Below are positions 1 through 7,257 of a stretch of DNA of 9,466 bases, in pieces; within the stretch, counting starts at the first letter, position 1; each line of letters begins with the position of its first letter. Source of the stretch: Spirosoma sp. (GTDB lineage: Bacteria; Bacteroidota; Bacteroidia; Cytophagales; Spirosomataceae); NCBI GenBank assembly GCA_025351545.1, contig JANXVQ010000900.1, positions 1-9,466 of the forward strand. Reading direction: 5' to 3'. Under the pieces are notes generated by a model, which made no database searches, was not told the origin of the DNA, and saw only the letters and a list, made by a program, of their open reading frames with translations. A program made the position numbers and the translations under genes.

Positions 1-389
1 CGGGCCGCATTGTAAGTGTTTATCTGTAGCGGATCGCCCTTGGTCTGGACCATCACCGCCACCAGTTGCTTGAGTACATTGCGGTAGAAATTAGTCCAGA
101 CCAAAGGAGTATTGCCACCGTTGATCTGGTCGTAATTAGCCCCCGATAATGAACTGCCGTAGGGCGTAATGATCTGCTGCACAATCCCAAAATTGTAGGT
201 CAGCATCCCCAGCGTACCAAAGCCGTCGAGGTAGTTTGTGCTAATAATGGCCTTGTTGAGCACTAAAGAAGGGGACAGGGCCGTTGGGTCCACCTTGTTT
301 GTATTTATTTCGTCGAATCCCTGATCACATCCTGTAAGCAGGCTTAGTGAGAGGAACAGGGCGATTGTATAGTTTAAATTTAATTTCAT
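1..389 (-). CDS. SusD-like_2 family outer-membrane lipoprotein, N-terminal part (runs off left edge)
   Basis: The first 129 codons of a surface glycan or nutrient-binding lipoprotein are visible; the rest lies beyond the left edge. The reading frame opens at ATG (389-387) with a short hydrophobic signal peptide and a lipobox, Leu18-Thr19-Gly20-Cys21, so Cys21 should be the lipidated residue. The mature N-terminus reads CDQGFDEINTNKVDPTAL. The GF-[DE]-E-[IL]-NTN pattern right after the lipid cysteine is typical of the SusD/RagB relatives grouped as SusD-like_2 rather than of classical starch SusD. Such proteins sit as a lid on a SusC transporter and hand over ligand. It follows the susC gene by 62 nt on the same strand, with a strong stem-loop in the gap, and has only an A-rich leader before the start codon. 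The family call is firm; the ligand is unknown. Confidence 0.9.
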   Translation of the reverse strand, partial: MKLNLNYTIALFLSLSLLTGCDQGFDEINTNKVDPTALSPSLVLNKAIISTNYLDGFGTLGMLTYNFGIVQQIITPYGSSLSGANYDQINGGNTPLVWTNFYRNVLKQLVAVMVQTKGDPLQINTYNAA

Positions 390-404
390 GATTGTAGCGT
401 TTTT

Positions 405-440
405 GTTTACCGTGGGCTGACGCGTTAGCCCACGGTAAAC
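405..440 (-). other. Exact 14-bp stem-loop between susC and the susD-like gene
   Basis: The arms GTTTACCGTGGGCT (405-418) and AGCCCACGGTAAAC (427-440) are perfect reverse complements with an 8-nt loop. The hairpin starts 12 nt after the susC stop codon and ends 15 nt before the susD start. No U-run follows it on either strand (A-rich on the minus transcript), so it does not fit a classical intrinsic terminator. It more likely acts as an RNA stability or processing element or a partial attenuator that sets the ratio of transporter to lipoprotein. Confidence 0.7.
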
Positions 441-451
441 CGTAAACTTGA

Positions 452-3400
452 TTAGAATCTAACATTCAGGTTAAAGCCAATGCTGCGGGTAGGTGGCAAC
501 CCCGGCCAGAAGTCCAGCCCCACATTGTTGTCCGACGAAACCAGTGCTTCTTCGGGGTCCATGTTTTCGGTCCATTTCTTGATGATCAGGACATTGTTAG
601 CTACAGCATTTAATTTCAAGCCTTTAATGAAAAGGCTCTGGGGAAGTAATTTGGTGAAATCATAGCCCAGTGAAATCTGCCGTAGTTTCCAGAACCCAGC
701 GTTAAATACAAAATCCTCGTTGATACCCAGTGGGTTGATAGATTCGTAGAAAGGCTGTACAGCCGCTTTTGTCTGATTGATTTCACCGTTGGGATTGACC
801 CCGTTGCCAATAACATAGCCTACGTCCCGGCCGGGTAGAGTCCGTTTCGATAAGCCGTGGCGTACGTAGTTTATGTTACGTCCGGCAATCATTTTGTGGC
901 CTAACTTGAAATCAATCAGGACAGAAAGTGATAAGCCTCTGTAGGTAAACGTATTGGTAATGCCGCCAAAGTAGGTTGGAAGGGCGTTGCCCACGTTCAC
1001 CAGCGTGTTATTACGTAACGGCATTCCACTATTGGCGTCGAATACCTGCCGTCCCTGGGCATCGCGCAGATAGGTGAACGTATATAACTGCCCGATGGGC
1101 TTACCGACTACCTGATTCAGTGTCCGACCCCCACCACTGCTTACCGTGATGACGGTATCATTTGGGGATAACCCTAGACGCAGAACTTTCGACGTGTTGT
1201 AAGACGCATTGGCACTGACATCCCAACGGAATGAGGGGGTAACAACGGGCGAAAACGTCAGTAACATCTCAAGGCCCTGATTCATACTCCGGCCTACGTT
1301 GATCAGCTTGCTGGTATAAGAGGAGGCATCGGAAATCTGAGCGGCCAGAATCTGGTCGTCGGTCGTTTTCTTATAATAGGTAAAGTCAAAGCCTACTTTG
1401 TTGTTGAATAGCTTCAACTCCAGGCCAACCTCGGCTTCCGAAATGCGGAGTGGGCGCAGGTTTCTATTCGGGACGACCGACGCGTTTATACCACCTACCG
1501 GCACGAGCTGACCCGTCGGATTGGGGAACGGATTGTTATCGACACCGTAGTAGAGGGCACTGGAATACGGTTCTACGTTGTCTGAACCCACTTGCGCGTA
1601 GGCCGCCCGCAGCTTTCCGAACGACAGCCAGGAGGGTAGGCCTTCAAACGCCTGCGAGAACACAAAGCTGCCGGTAACGGATGGATACAGAATACTTCGG
1701 TTAGCGGGCGCCAGCGTCGAGAACCAGTCATTTCTGGTCGTTACGTTCAGGAATAGATAATCCTTATAAGAGATGGTGGCAGCTCCAAACAGCGAGTTGA
1801 TTTTCTTTTCTGCCAGCGCATAGATCGGGTTTTTGATACGCCCATTGGCTACCGTATACAAGCCCGGTGTTACGAAATCCTGCACCGTTACGCTGTTATA
1901 GTCATTGCGGGCATATCTGGAATTGCCGCCTAAAGTAATGTCTACGCCAATCTTGCCAAACGTTTTGTTAGCTCCCAGGATGAAGTCTAAATTCCGTTCT
2001 GTGTTTTGGCGTACGTCCTGTGTATATGCGCCGTTTATATAGCCAACGGGGGCTTTGGCAATAGGTGCATAGCCATTGGGAATGTTATAGTCCTGATTAC
2101 GTATGTAAAAATCCTGAGAAACACGTGCCTGTAAATACAGCCAGTCGGTGAATTGGTATTTGAGGGCAACATTGCCGAACAGGCGGTCGCGCCGAACGTT
2201 CTCAAAGTGACGGCTCATGGAATAGTACGGATTATTTCGTACCAGAAAGCGCGAGAACACAAACTCATCGCCGTTGGCCTGGGTCTGATTGTCCCGCAAG
2301 GCGTTGAATGGCATGGAGTTGGCCAGCGTGAAAACTACCGTCGAGACCGCAAAATCCTGGGCGTTTACCTGTGGTGGGTTAACGTTATTCTCCTTCGAGT
2401 AGTTAATATTGCCCGTAGCAGTCAGTTTGCTGGTAATGTTCTGAGTGAAGCCCAGATTTATCACTTTGCGGTTGAACGTATTGTTCTGCATGATCCCCCG
2501 GTTGTCAGTGTTGCCGAACGAAAGACTGAAACCCCCGTTTTGCCCGCTGTTTGCTACGGTTACAGTATTGGTAAAGTTGGTGCCCACGCGGTAGAATTGC
2601 TTTACGCGGTTGTAAACCGGCTCGTAAGGGTAGGTCTTATTGTCGAACAGAACCTGCGTCATGCCCGGCTGAAATTTTTCACCAAAACTCCACACGCCTG
2701 ATGTCGGGTTAGCGGTGGTTGGCCGTTTTCCACCTTCGCCCTGCCCGTATTCGTACTGAAAATCAGTGTAGTCTATTGGGGTATCGGTGGTGAAGTTGGT
2801 GTTGTATGTTACGCCAAACCCCTTGCCCGAACCCCGACTTTTGGTGGTAATCATCACCACACCGTCTTTGGCGCGTGAGCCATACAGAGCGGCTGCCGTG
2901 GCTCCTTTCAGCACGGTCATGGTTTCAATGTCGTCGGGATTAATGCTGCTCAGCCCATCGCCACCGTCCGAACTGTTGTTTGGGAGACCTGTAGTGGTAC
3001 GATTGCCAAAATCACCACCGAGTGAATAGTTGGAGTTGTCAATCGGAACACCGTTTACCACGATCAGCGGATTGTTTTGCCCGCTGAACGACGACTGCCC
3101 ACGAATACGAATCTTGGCTGTTCCGGCGGGTCCCGTTCCCATTGTGGTAATATTAACCCCCGCCATTTTGCCCTGTAGGCCGCTTATAAAATTGGGCGTT
3201 CGGTTGGTCGATATCTGGTCGGCATTGACCGTCGCCGTCGCATACCCCAGCGTTTTCGATTCCCGCTTGATGCCGAGTGCCGTAACAATTACTTCCTTAA
3301 TAGCTTTGGCATCTTCCACCAATTCTACATCCACAATAGAGCGATTGTTGACGGGAACAGTCCGACTTATGTAGCTTATATACGAAAAAATGAGCGAGGC

Positions 3401-3598
3401 ATTAGCCGGTACGTTAATCGAATAATTACCCGATGCATCGGTTGCAGTACCTACCGATGTACCACCGACCACAACATTTACGCCGGGCAATCCCTGCTTA
3501 TCGGAGCCGGTTACTTTACCGGTCACACTGTTTGTTTGAGCCATTGTCAGGCCGCTACTAAACAGTAAATAGAAGAGAAATATTAAAGGTTTTTTCAT
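452..3598 (-). CDS. SusC/RagA-family TonB-linked outer-membrane transporter
   Basis: This 1048-residue protein has the standard length and layout of a SusC-type TonB-dependent transporter, which imports oligosaccharides or other nutrients across the outer membrane using TonB energy and a SusD-type lid. A cleavable signal peptide ends about Ala20. A carboxypeptidase-regulatory-like beta-sandwich follows (about residues 24-95, SVTGKVTG...). Next is the EVIVTALGIKRE segment (102-113), then the plug domain with IRIRGQSS (163-170), VNGVPID (181-187) and KGATAAALYGSRAKDGVV (231-248). The rest is the beta-barrel, closing with the terminal aromatic residue of a Bam-recognised strand (NLNVRF). No frameshift or truncation is seen. 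The susD-like partner lies immediately downstream. A LacI-type site lies 4 nt before the start codon, suggesting control by the regulator encoded at 5122-6162. The substrate cannot be read from sequence; the context suggests a sugar or sugar acid. Confidence 0.96.
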   Translation of the reverse strand: MKKPLIFLFYLLFSSGLTMAQTNSVTGKVTGSDKQGLPGVNVVVGGTSVGTATDASGNYSINVPANASLIFSYISYISRTVPVNNRSIVDVELVEDAKAIKEVIVTALGIKRESKTLGYATATVNADQISTNRTPNFISGLQGKMAGVNITTMGTGPAGTAKIRIRGQSSFSGQNNPLIVVNGVPIDNSNYSLGGDFGNRTTTGLPNNSSDGGDGLSSINPDDIETMTVLKGATAAALYGSRAKDGVVMITTKSRGSGKGFGVTYNTNFTTDTPIDYTDFQYEYGQGEGGKRPTTANPTSGVWSFGEKFQPGMTQVLFDNKTYPYEPVYNRVKQFYRVGTNFTNTVTVANSGQNGGFSLSFGNTDNRGIMQNNTFNRKVINLGFTQNITSKLTATGNINYSKENNVNPPQVNAQDFAVSTVVFTLANSMPFNALRDNQTQANGDEFVFSRFLVRNNPYYSMSRHFENVRRDRLFGNVALKYQFTDWLYLQARVSQDFYIRNQDYNIPNGYAPIAKAPVGYINGAYTQDVRQNTERNLDFILGANKTFGKIGVDITLGGNSRYARNDYNSVTVQDFVTPGLYTVANGRIKNPIYALAEKKINSLFGAATISYKDYLFLNVTTRNDWFSTLAPANRSILYPSVTGSFVFSQAFEGLPSWLSFGKLRAAYAQVGSDNVEPYSSALYYGVDNNPFPNPTGQLVPVGGINASVVPNRNLRPLRISEAEVGLELKLFNNKVGFDFTYYKKTTDDQILAAQISDASSYTSKLINVGRSMNQGLEMLLTFSPVVTPSFRWDVSANASYNTSKVLRLGLSPNDTVITVSSGGGRTLNQVVGKPIGQLYTFTYLRDAQGRQVFDANSGMPLRNNTLVNVGNALPTYFGGITNTFTYRGLSLSVLIDFKLGHKMIAGRNINYVRHGLSKRTLPGRDVGYVIGNGVNPNGEINQTKAAVQPFYESINPLGINEDFVFNAGFWKLRQISLGYDFTKLLPQSLFIKGLKLNAVANNVLIIKKWTENMDPEEALVSSDNNVGLDFWPGLPPTRSIGFNLNVRF

Positions 3599-3602
3599 GT
3601 AT

Positions 3603-3614
3603 TTAAACGATTAA
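3603..3614 (-). promoter_or_regulatory. LacI-type operator in the susC leader
   Basis: TTAAACGATTAA is an imperfect palindrome with the central CG usual for LacI-family operators. The identical 12-mer occurs before the enolase-family gene, and its reverse complement before the LacI gene. It lies only 4 nt upstream of the susC ATG, inside the leader. A bound repressor would act as a roadblock to transcription rather than by covering the -7/-33 elements. No convincing TAnnTTTG element was found upstream. Confidence 0.7.
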
Positions 3615-3656
3615 GGTAAAGGACAAAGAGGTAATGTTTCCTAGTTATATTGATGC

Positions 3657-3683
3657 TAAAAATTGATATAGTTACAATTTTTA
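3657..3683 (-). repeat. AT-rich 9-bp inverted repeat upstream of susC
   Basis: TAAAAATTG (3657-3665) and CAATTTTTA (3675-3683) are exact reverse complements separated by 9 nt, about 60-85 nt before the susC start. The arms lie 18 bp apart from start to start, nearly two helical turns, which would suit a dimeric regulator. In AT-rich intergenic DNA a repeat like this can also arise by chance. No U-run follows it on the minus strand. Confidence 0.4.
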
Positions 3684-3814
3684 ACGATTTTGAAAAAATA
3701 TGCCCAACCCGGAATTCAGACGTTCCTCACTATGTTTTTTTAATCAAACTTCAGGTTGTACCTCTATTTTCTCTTGCTGAAAGCGAACGGTAAGTGATGT
3801 CTTGTTTGGCAGGC

Positions 3815-5056
3815 TTACCAGTTGTGGATAGCGCCGTCCGGGCTTCTCAAAACCGGGTGCGGGAATGGCGTTTTAGCGGTAATCTCTGTAACAAACGTTG
3901 CCTTTTTTGAATCGAATTTTACGCCTAATCCCGGCTCTGGATTCAGGTATAACTTGCCATTTTTAAAATTTACATAGTCCTCATTAAAGTAGGGGGGACG
4001 CTCCGGTTCGCCACCGCCTAATTCCATCAGGCAACGGGTTGGGCTACTGGAGCCTAGTACGTGCACCAGGGCAGCCGTAGACAGAGGGCCTGTGAAGTGC
4101 GGGATCATGCCTATATAGTGTGTCTCACACAAAGACGCTATTTTCTTGAATTCGCCGATTCCGCCCGTATTGGGCAAGGTAACCCGCGTATAATCAATCA
4201 GACGTTGCTCGATAAACTCATTAATATCCCACCGATCGCCAAATTGCTCCCCAACGGCAATAGGGACGGTGGTCATCTGACGCACTGTTTTGTAGACAGC
4301 CGGATTCTCTGACCGAACGATGTCCTCTACGAAATAGGGCTCCAGGTTTTCCAGGGCTTTACATATTTTGACGCCCTCGGTCGTATCAAAGCGCGTGTGT
4401 AAATCAAGCGCCCATTTGCCACCGCCACCCACCGCAGCATCTATTCGTTTGCAGAGTTCGATTGTTTTCTTCGCATTATCGTAAAAGTCAAAAGGCTGTT
4501 CGCCACTACCACCAGTCGGGCCAATTCGATAGGCTCTTAAGCCTGCTTCTATGCAATCTCTCGCCCGTTCTTCTTCGGTTTTAGCTTTAGAGGCCCGGAA
4601 GCCGGTGGCATAACATTCAACATAATCACGCGTAGCCCCGCCTAATAATTCATAAACAGGCACGCCTAATGCCTTTCCTTTAAGATCCCACAACGCCATT
4701 TCCAACGCACCCAACGCATGAAGTTTCTCGCGACCGGGGGGATAGAACATGCCTCTATACATATTTTGCCAAAGGTGCTCAATGCGGAAAGGATCTTCGC
4801 CAATGATCATTTGAGCGCACTGTTCAATCATGTCCTTAGAACCGCCTTCGCCAATACCGACAATTCCGCCATCGGTATAGATTTCGACAATACCGCGAGC
4901 CTGGTTGAAAAGTGGTTTATTGTAACCGGGGGCGCTGTAATATCTGATTTTAGTGATTTTTAATTTGGCTGCTGCCTGGGCTGTGCCAGTCGGTAAACCA
5001 GCCCAAATAGCTGTCGAACCGACTAACGTGGACTTGAGGAAATTTCTTCGTTGCAT
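3815..5056 (-). CDS. Tat-exported enolase-superfamily protein, acid-sugar dehydratase-like (MR/ManD type)
   Basis: The protein has 413 residues from the ATG at 5056. An in-frame TTG 30 nt upstream is less likely, because the ATG puts the twin-arginine signal MQRRNFLKST at the very N-terminus, as expected for Tat export; the signal ends near the AQAAA stretch. The two-domain mandelate racemase fold follows: an N-terminal capping domain (about 31-140), then the barrel. Predicted Mg2+ ligands are Asp218 (in ALDLHTRF), Glu244 (YFVEDI) and Glu270 (AVGEQF), with His220 and His320 (MIPHFTGP) as candidate acid/base residues. The KxK motif of racemases is replaced by AYRIGP, and the Asp expected five residues before GGI is Thr293. 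That is closer to mannonate dehydratase relatives than to galactonate dehydratase. Family members dehydrate aldonic acids to 2-keto-3-deoxy acids; substrate and activity here are unproven. It sits between its likely regulator and susC. Confidence 0.88.
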   Translation of the reverse strand: MQRRNFLKSTLVGSTAIWAGLPTGTAQAAAKLKITKIRYYSAPGYNKPLFNQARGIVEIYTDGGIVGIGEGGSKDMIEQCAQMIIGEDPFRIEHLWQNMYRGMFYPPGREKLHALGALEMALWDLKGKALGVPVYELLGGATRDYVECYATGFRASKAKTEEERARDCIEAGLRAYRIGPTGGSGEQPFDFYDNAKKTIELCKRIDAAVGGGGKWALDLHTRFDTTEGVKICKALENLEPYFVEDIVRSENPAVYKTVRQMTTVPIAVGEQFGDRWDINEFIEQRLIDYTRVTLPNTGGIGEFKKIASLCETHYIGMIPHFTGPLSTAALVHVLGSSSPTRCLMELGGGEPERPPYFNEDYVNFKNGKLYLNPEPGLGVKFDSKKATFVTEITAKTPFPHPVLRSPDGAIHNW

Positions 5057-5091
5057 ATAATTAAGGGAGGGGTAAGGAACAGTCAATATTT

Positions 5092-5111
5092 TTGCTTAAA
5101 CGATTAAGCAA
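5092..5111 (-). promoter_or_regulatory. Extended LacI-type operator before the enolase-family gene
   Basis: The core TTAAACGATTAA (5096-5107) is extended to a 20-bp near-palindrome with perfect outer arms TTGCTTAA and TTAAGCAA around ACGA. This makes it the strongest of the three copies. It fills much of the 65-bp gap between the LacI stop codon (10 bp away) and the enolase-family ATG (35 bp away). A TTTG element (reverse complement of 5117-5120) sits just upstream, but no TAnnTTTG was found at the right distance. Confidence 0.78.
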
Positions 5112-5121
5112 GTTTTCAAAA

Positions 5122-6162
5122 CTAAGTTAAAACGCTATATTTTGCTTTTGAAGATGCTCGTTCAATCAATTCTGCTTTCATCAATATTTGTGCGGGTTCG
5201 TTTAGGTTGCTGGTCAATTTTTTGACTAATAATTCAACCGCTGTTTGACCCAACAGCACAATGGGTTGTTTCAGGTAGGTTATGGGACAATAGTAAAGTT
5301 CAAATACTTCAGCTTGTCCAAAACTAACGATTCCTAAATCTTCAGGCACCCTCAGTCGTAAGTGATTAATATGCTTTAATCCACTGACAGACAGACTATA
5401 AGTGGCAAAAAGTATTGCATCGACAGGCTGATCAGAAGCGAGCATTTCATCAATGGACGCTTTCACTCCGTTTTCGATCGTATTGATTTTAACCGGTTTC
5501 AGCCAGGAATTTTGAAAATCTATCTTGTTATCTCTAAGCGAATCCCGATACCCTCGTATCCGTTCCTGCATGTGGAAAAGATGCGAATCGTAGGCAATCA
5601 TGCCAATACGTTTATACCCGTTCCTGACTAAGTGTGTTCCCGCATCATAAGAGGCTTTGTAATGATCTGTCGATACAAAATCAGTTGGTATTTCCGGAAA
5701 ATATCTGTCTAGCAGAACAAAGGGGATATTCTTGTCTTTGAGGTTATGAATTTGCTGTTCGGAATTTTCTGAGGATACGATGATAAATCCATCAACCTGC
5801 CTGTTTATCAGTACATCCAGTAAGTCTCGCGACTTGTCCGCATTCTCATCCGAGCTGCCAATAATGACCGTATACCCATTTCGTTTCGCTTCATCTTCGA
5901 CCACCCTGGCTATGTTCGCAAAAAACGGGTTTGATATATCGGCGATAATCAAACCAATAGTATGTGTTTTTCCGCTCCGTAAACTTTTCGCCAAATGGCT
6001 TGGCTGGTAGTTTAATTCGGCCGCTATCTGCTTTATTTTTAAGGCAATCTCCTGCCCAACCCGACTCTCTTTCTCTTTTCCATTGAGAACGTAAGATACT
6101 AATGCCGTTGAGACACCTGCTTTCTGTGCAATATCTTTTATTGACACCTTTATCTTACTCAT
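5122..6162 (-). CDS. LacI-family transcriptional regulator
   Basis: At 346 residues this is full length for a LacI/GalR regulator. The N-terminal helix-turn-helix reads SIKDIAQKAGVSTALVSYVL (residues 7-26). A hinge helix with LAKSL near residue 57-61 follows, containing the leucine that normally wedges into the central CG step of the operator. The rest is the periplasmic-binding-protein-like effector domain, opening with THTIGLIIADISNPFF and containing VDGFIIVSS, which binds a sugar-type ligand in this family. Thr19 and Ala20 occupy the specificity positions (Tyr17/Gln18 in E. coli LacI), and Tyr24 takes the place of Arg22. The start ATG is clear. Three matching palindromes lie before its own gene, the enolase-family gene and susC, so it probably represses this module and itself, and releases on an inducer not identifiable here. 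Confidence 0.95.
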   Translation of the reverse strand: MSKIKVSIKDIAQKAGVSTALVSYVLNGKEKESRVGQEIALKIKQIAAELNYQPSHLAKSLRSGKTHTIGLIIADISNPFFANIARVVEDEAKRNGYTVIIGSSDENADKSRDLLDVLINRQVDGFIIVSSENSEQQIHNLKDKNIPFVLLDRYFPEIPTDFVSTDHYKASYDAGTHLVRNGYKRIGMIAYDSHLFHMQERIRGYRDSLRDNKIDFQNSWLKPVKINTIENGVKASIDEMLASDQPVDAILFATYSLSVSGLKHINHLRLRVPEDLGIVSFGQAEVFELYYCPITYLKQPIVLLGQTAVELLVKKLTSNLNEPAQILMKAELIERASSKAKYSVLT

Positions 6163-6201
6163 ACCATCTGTGACTGATCATGTTAGCGCGGATATTATCA
6201 G

Positions 6202-6232
6202 CAAATTTACTCCGATAACAAAATCAAACAAA
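6202..6232 (-). promoter_or_regulatory. Candidate LacI-gene promoter P2 (Bacteroidota type)
   Basis: On the minus strand TTTG (complement of 6229-6232) is followed after 19 nt by TAAATTTG (complement of 6202-6209), matching the TTTG / TAnnTTTG consensus with normal spacing. This predicts a leader of roughly 30-40 nt. In this arrangement the operator at 6240-6251 lies just upstream of the -33 element. It shares bases with the alternative P1, so only one of the two may be used. Confidence 0.45.
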
Positions 6233-6257
6233 TATAAGCTTAATCGTTTAAACCAAA
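6229..6257 (-). promoter_or_regulatory. Candidate LacI-gene promoter P1 with the operator inside its spacer
   Basis: On the minus strand TTTG (complement of 6254-6257) is followed after 17 nt by TATATTTG (complement of 6229-6236), an exact TAnnTTTG match. The 12-bp operator 6240-6251 falls wholly between the two elements, a classical position for repression and hence for autoregulation. Confidence 0.45.
6240..6251 (-). promoter_or_regulatory. LacI-type operator before the LacI gene
   Basis: TTAATCGTTTAA is the exact reverse complement of the 12-mer found before susC and before the enolase-family gene. It is 77 bp upstream of the LacI start codon and 257 bp from lutA, so autoregulation of the LacI gene is the more natural reading than control of the lut operon. 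Confidence 0.72.
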
Positions 6258-6438
6258 CAACAACTATTAATATTTTCTACTTTTTTTGGTTTATTATCAG
6301 ATAGGACGTGCCTGTATAGATTACCAATTCAGAATTAATTTTCTCGTGTACATTAAATAATACGCTTTACCGGGTAACGTTTCTTTAAGTAGACCTTTCA
6401 GGTAGGAGAGTACAGGATGGATTTAGTTTGGTGGGGCC

Positions 6439-6446
6439 TATTTTTG
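6439..6446 (+). promoter_or_regulatory. Candidate -7 element of the lutABC promoter
   Basis: TATTTTTG is an exact match to TAnnTTTG and would give a leader of about 55 nt before the lutA ATG. A TTTG lies at 6427-6430 but only 8 nt away, and no TTTG is found 17-23 nt upstream, so the -33 half is not supported. Confidence 0.35.
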
Positions 6447-6508
6447 TAAATCAACGTTGCCTTTTTGCTAAATGCGTCAAAAGGGTGCCTGTTTAGTCTG
6501 AATAAAAC

Positions 6509-7246
6509 ATGAAAGTTGGCCTGTTTATTCCGTGTTATATTGACCAGTTTTATCCGCAGGTAGCCATCGCTACGCTGAAATTGCTGGAAAAAGTAGGGTG
6601 CGACGTATCCTATCCGCTCCAGCAAACTTGCTGCGGCCAGCCAATGGCTAACTCCGGTTATGAACATCTGGCGGGAGGCTGCAATGAAAATTTCGTGCGA
6701 AACTTTGCCGACTTCGACTACATCGTTTCGCCGTCGGGTAGCTGCACGTTGCACATTAAACATCATCTGCATTCGACCCATGAGGAAGATGCTGCGGCCA
6801 TCCGGTCCCGTATCTACGAGCTCACCGAATTCCTTACCGATGTAATGCATGTCTCAACGTTAGACGCTACATTTCCATATCGGGTTGGCTTGCACCAGAG
6901 TTGTCACGGACAGCGCGGGTTGGGACTAGCACAAATGTCGGAGTTGGTCGTTTCCGCTCCCTTTTCGAAGCCGGTTCAGTTGCTCAATCTGGTTAATGGT
7001 ATAGAATTGGTGCAGCTCGACCGGCGCGATGAGTGCTGCGGATTTGGCGGTACGTTCTGCGTGACTGAAGAAGCCGTTTCGGCCAAAATGGGTAAAGATC
7101 GTGTGGCCGACCACCTGCGTCACGGCGTCAACTATATTACCGGCGTAGATGTGTCGTGCCTGATGCATATGGAAGGTATCCTGAAACGAGCAAACTCGGC
7201 CGTACAGGTCAAGCACATTGCCGAAATCTTAACGGCTACGATTTAA
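6509..7246 (+). CDS. lutA: L-lactate utilisation protein LutA (Fe-S oxidoreductase, two CCG domains)
   Basis: This 245-residue cytoplasmic protein is full length for LutA, the cysteine-rich subunit of the LutABC complex that oxidises L-lactate to pyruvate in place of a flavin lactate dehydrogenase. It carries two cysteine-rich CCG repeats, as in heterodisulfide reductase and glycolate oxidase GlcF. The first has Cys9 (IPCYID), CCG at 41-43 (QTCCGQP) and SGSC ending at Cys79. The second has Cys132 (HQSCHGQRG), CCG at 176-178 (DECCGFGGTF) and DVSC ending at Cys217. All the usual family cysteines are present. It is the first gene of a three-gene operon, 11 nt before lutB, and its start ATG follows an A-rich leader without a clear ribosome-binding site. 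Glycolate or another 2-hydroxy acid is an alternative substrate, but the lutB-lutC context makes lactate most likely. Confidence 0.95.
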   Translation: MKVGLFIPCYIDQFYPQVAIATLKLLEKVGCDVSYPLQQTCCGQPMANSGYEHLAGGCNENFVRNFADFDYIVSPSGSCTLHIKHHLHSTHEEDAAAIRSRIYELTEFLTDVMHVSTLDATFPYRVGLHQSCHGQRGLGLAQMSELVVSAPFSKPVQLLNLVNGIELVQLDRRDECCGFGGTFCVTEEAVSAKMGKDRVADHLRHGVNYITGVDVSCLMHMEGILKRANSAVQVKHIAEILTATI

Positions 7247-7257
7247 TAGCTCAACTT

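Larger units (their letters stand above)
6163..6508. other. Divergent intergenic region between the LacI gene and lutA
   Basis: The 346 bp are AT-rich on the LacI side and hold that gene's candidate promoters and operator (6202-6257). Nearer lutA there is one exact TAnnTTTG element (6439-6446). The stretch 6260-6430 shows no ORF with coding character, no RNA gene and no strong hairpin that I can see. Confidence 0.75.

Noticed and set aside
2153..2701. Plus-strand ORF of 182 codons inside susC
   Set aside because: It is fully antisense to the conserved barrel-coding part of susC, has no recognisable domain, and reads as a shadow frame of that gene.
3030..3374. Plus-strand ORF of 114 codons opposite the susC plug region
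   Set aside because: It overlaps the best-conserved part of SusC on the other strand; its hydrophobic look is a by-product of antisense reading.
3680..3691. Second operator-like site TTTAACGATTTT upstream of susC
   Set aside because: It has three mismatches to the 12-mer and is not palindromic at its outer positions; in AT-rich DNA this is weak evidence.
3789..3819. GGTAAG...CTTACC inverted repeat at the end of the enolase-family gene as a terminator
   Set aside because: The arms are only 6 bp with a 19-nt loop, overlap the stop codon and lack a following U-run.
5057..5086. TTG start giving a 10-residue longer enolase-family protein
   Set aside because: It would push the twin-arginine signal inward; the ATG at 5056 places MQRRNFLK at the N-terminus as expected.
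6398..6850. Minus-strand ORF of 150 codons across the lutA start
   Set aside because: It is antisense to the conserved N-terminal half of lutA and has no family features.
7156..7257. Upstream extension of lutB by 34 codons
   Set aside because: The extension lies mostly within lutA in another frame and does not resemble LutB; the ATG at 7258, 11 nt after the lutA stop, is the natural start.
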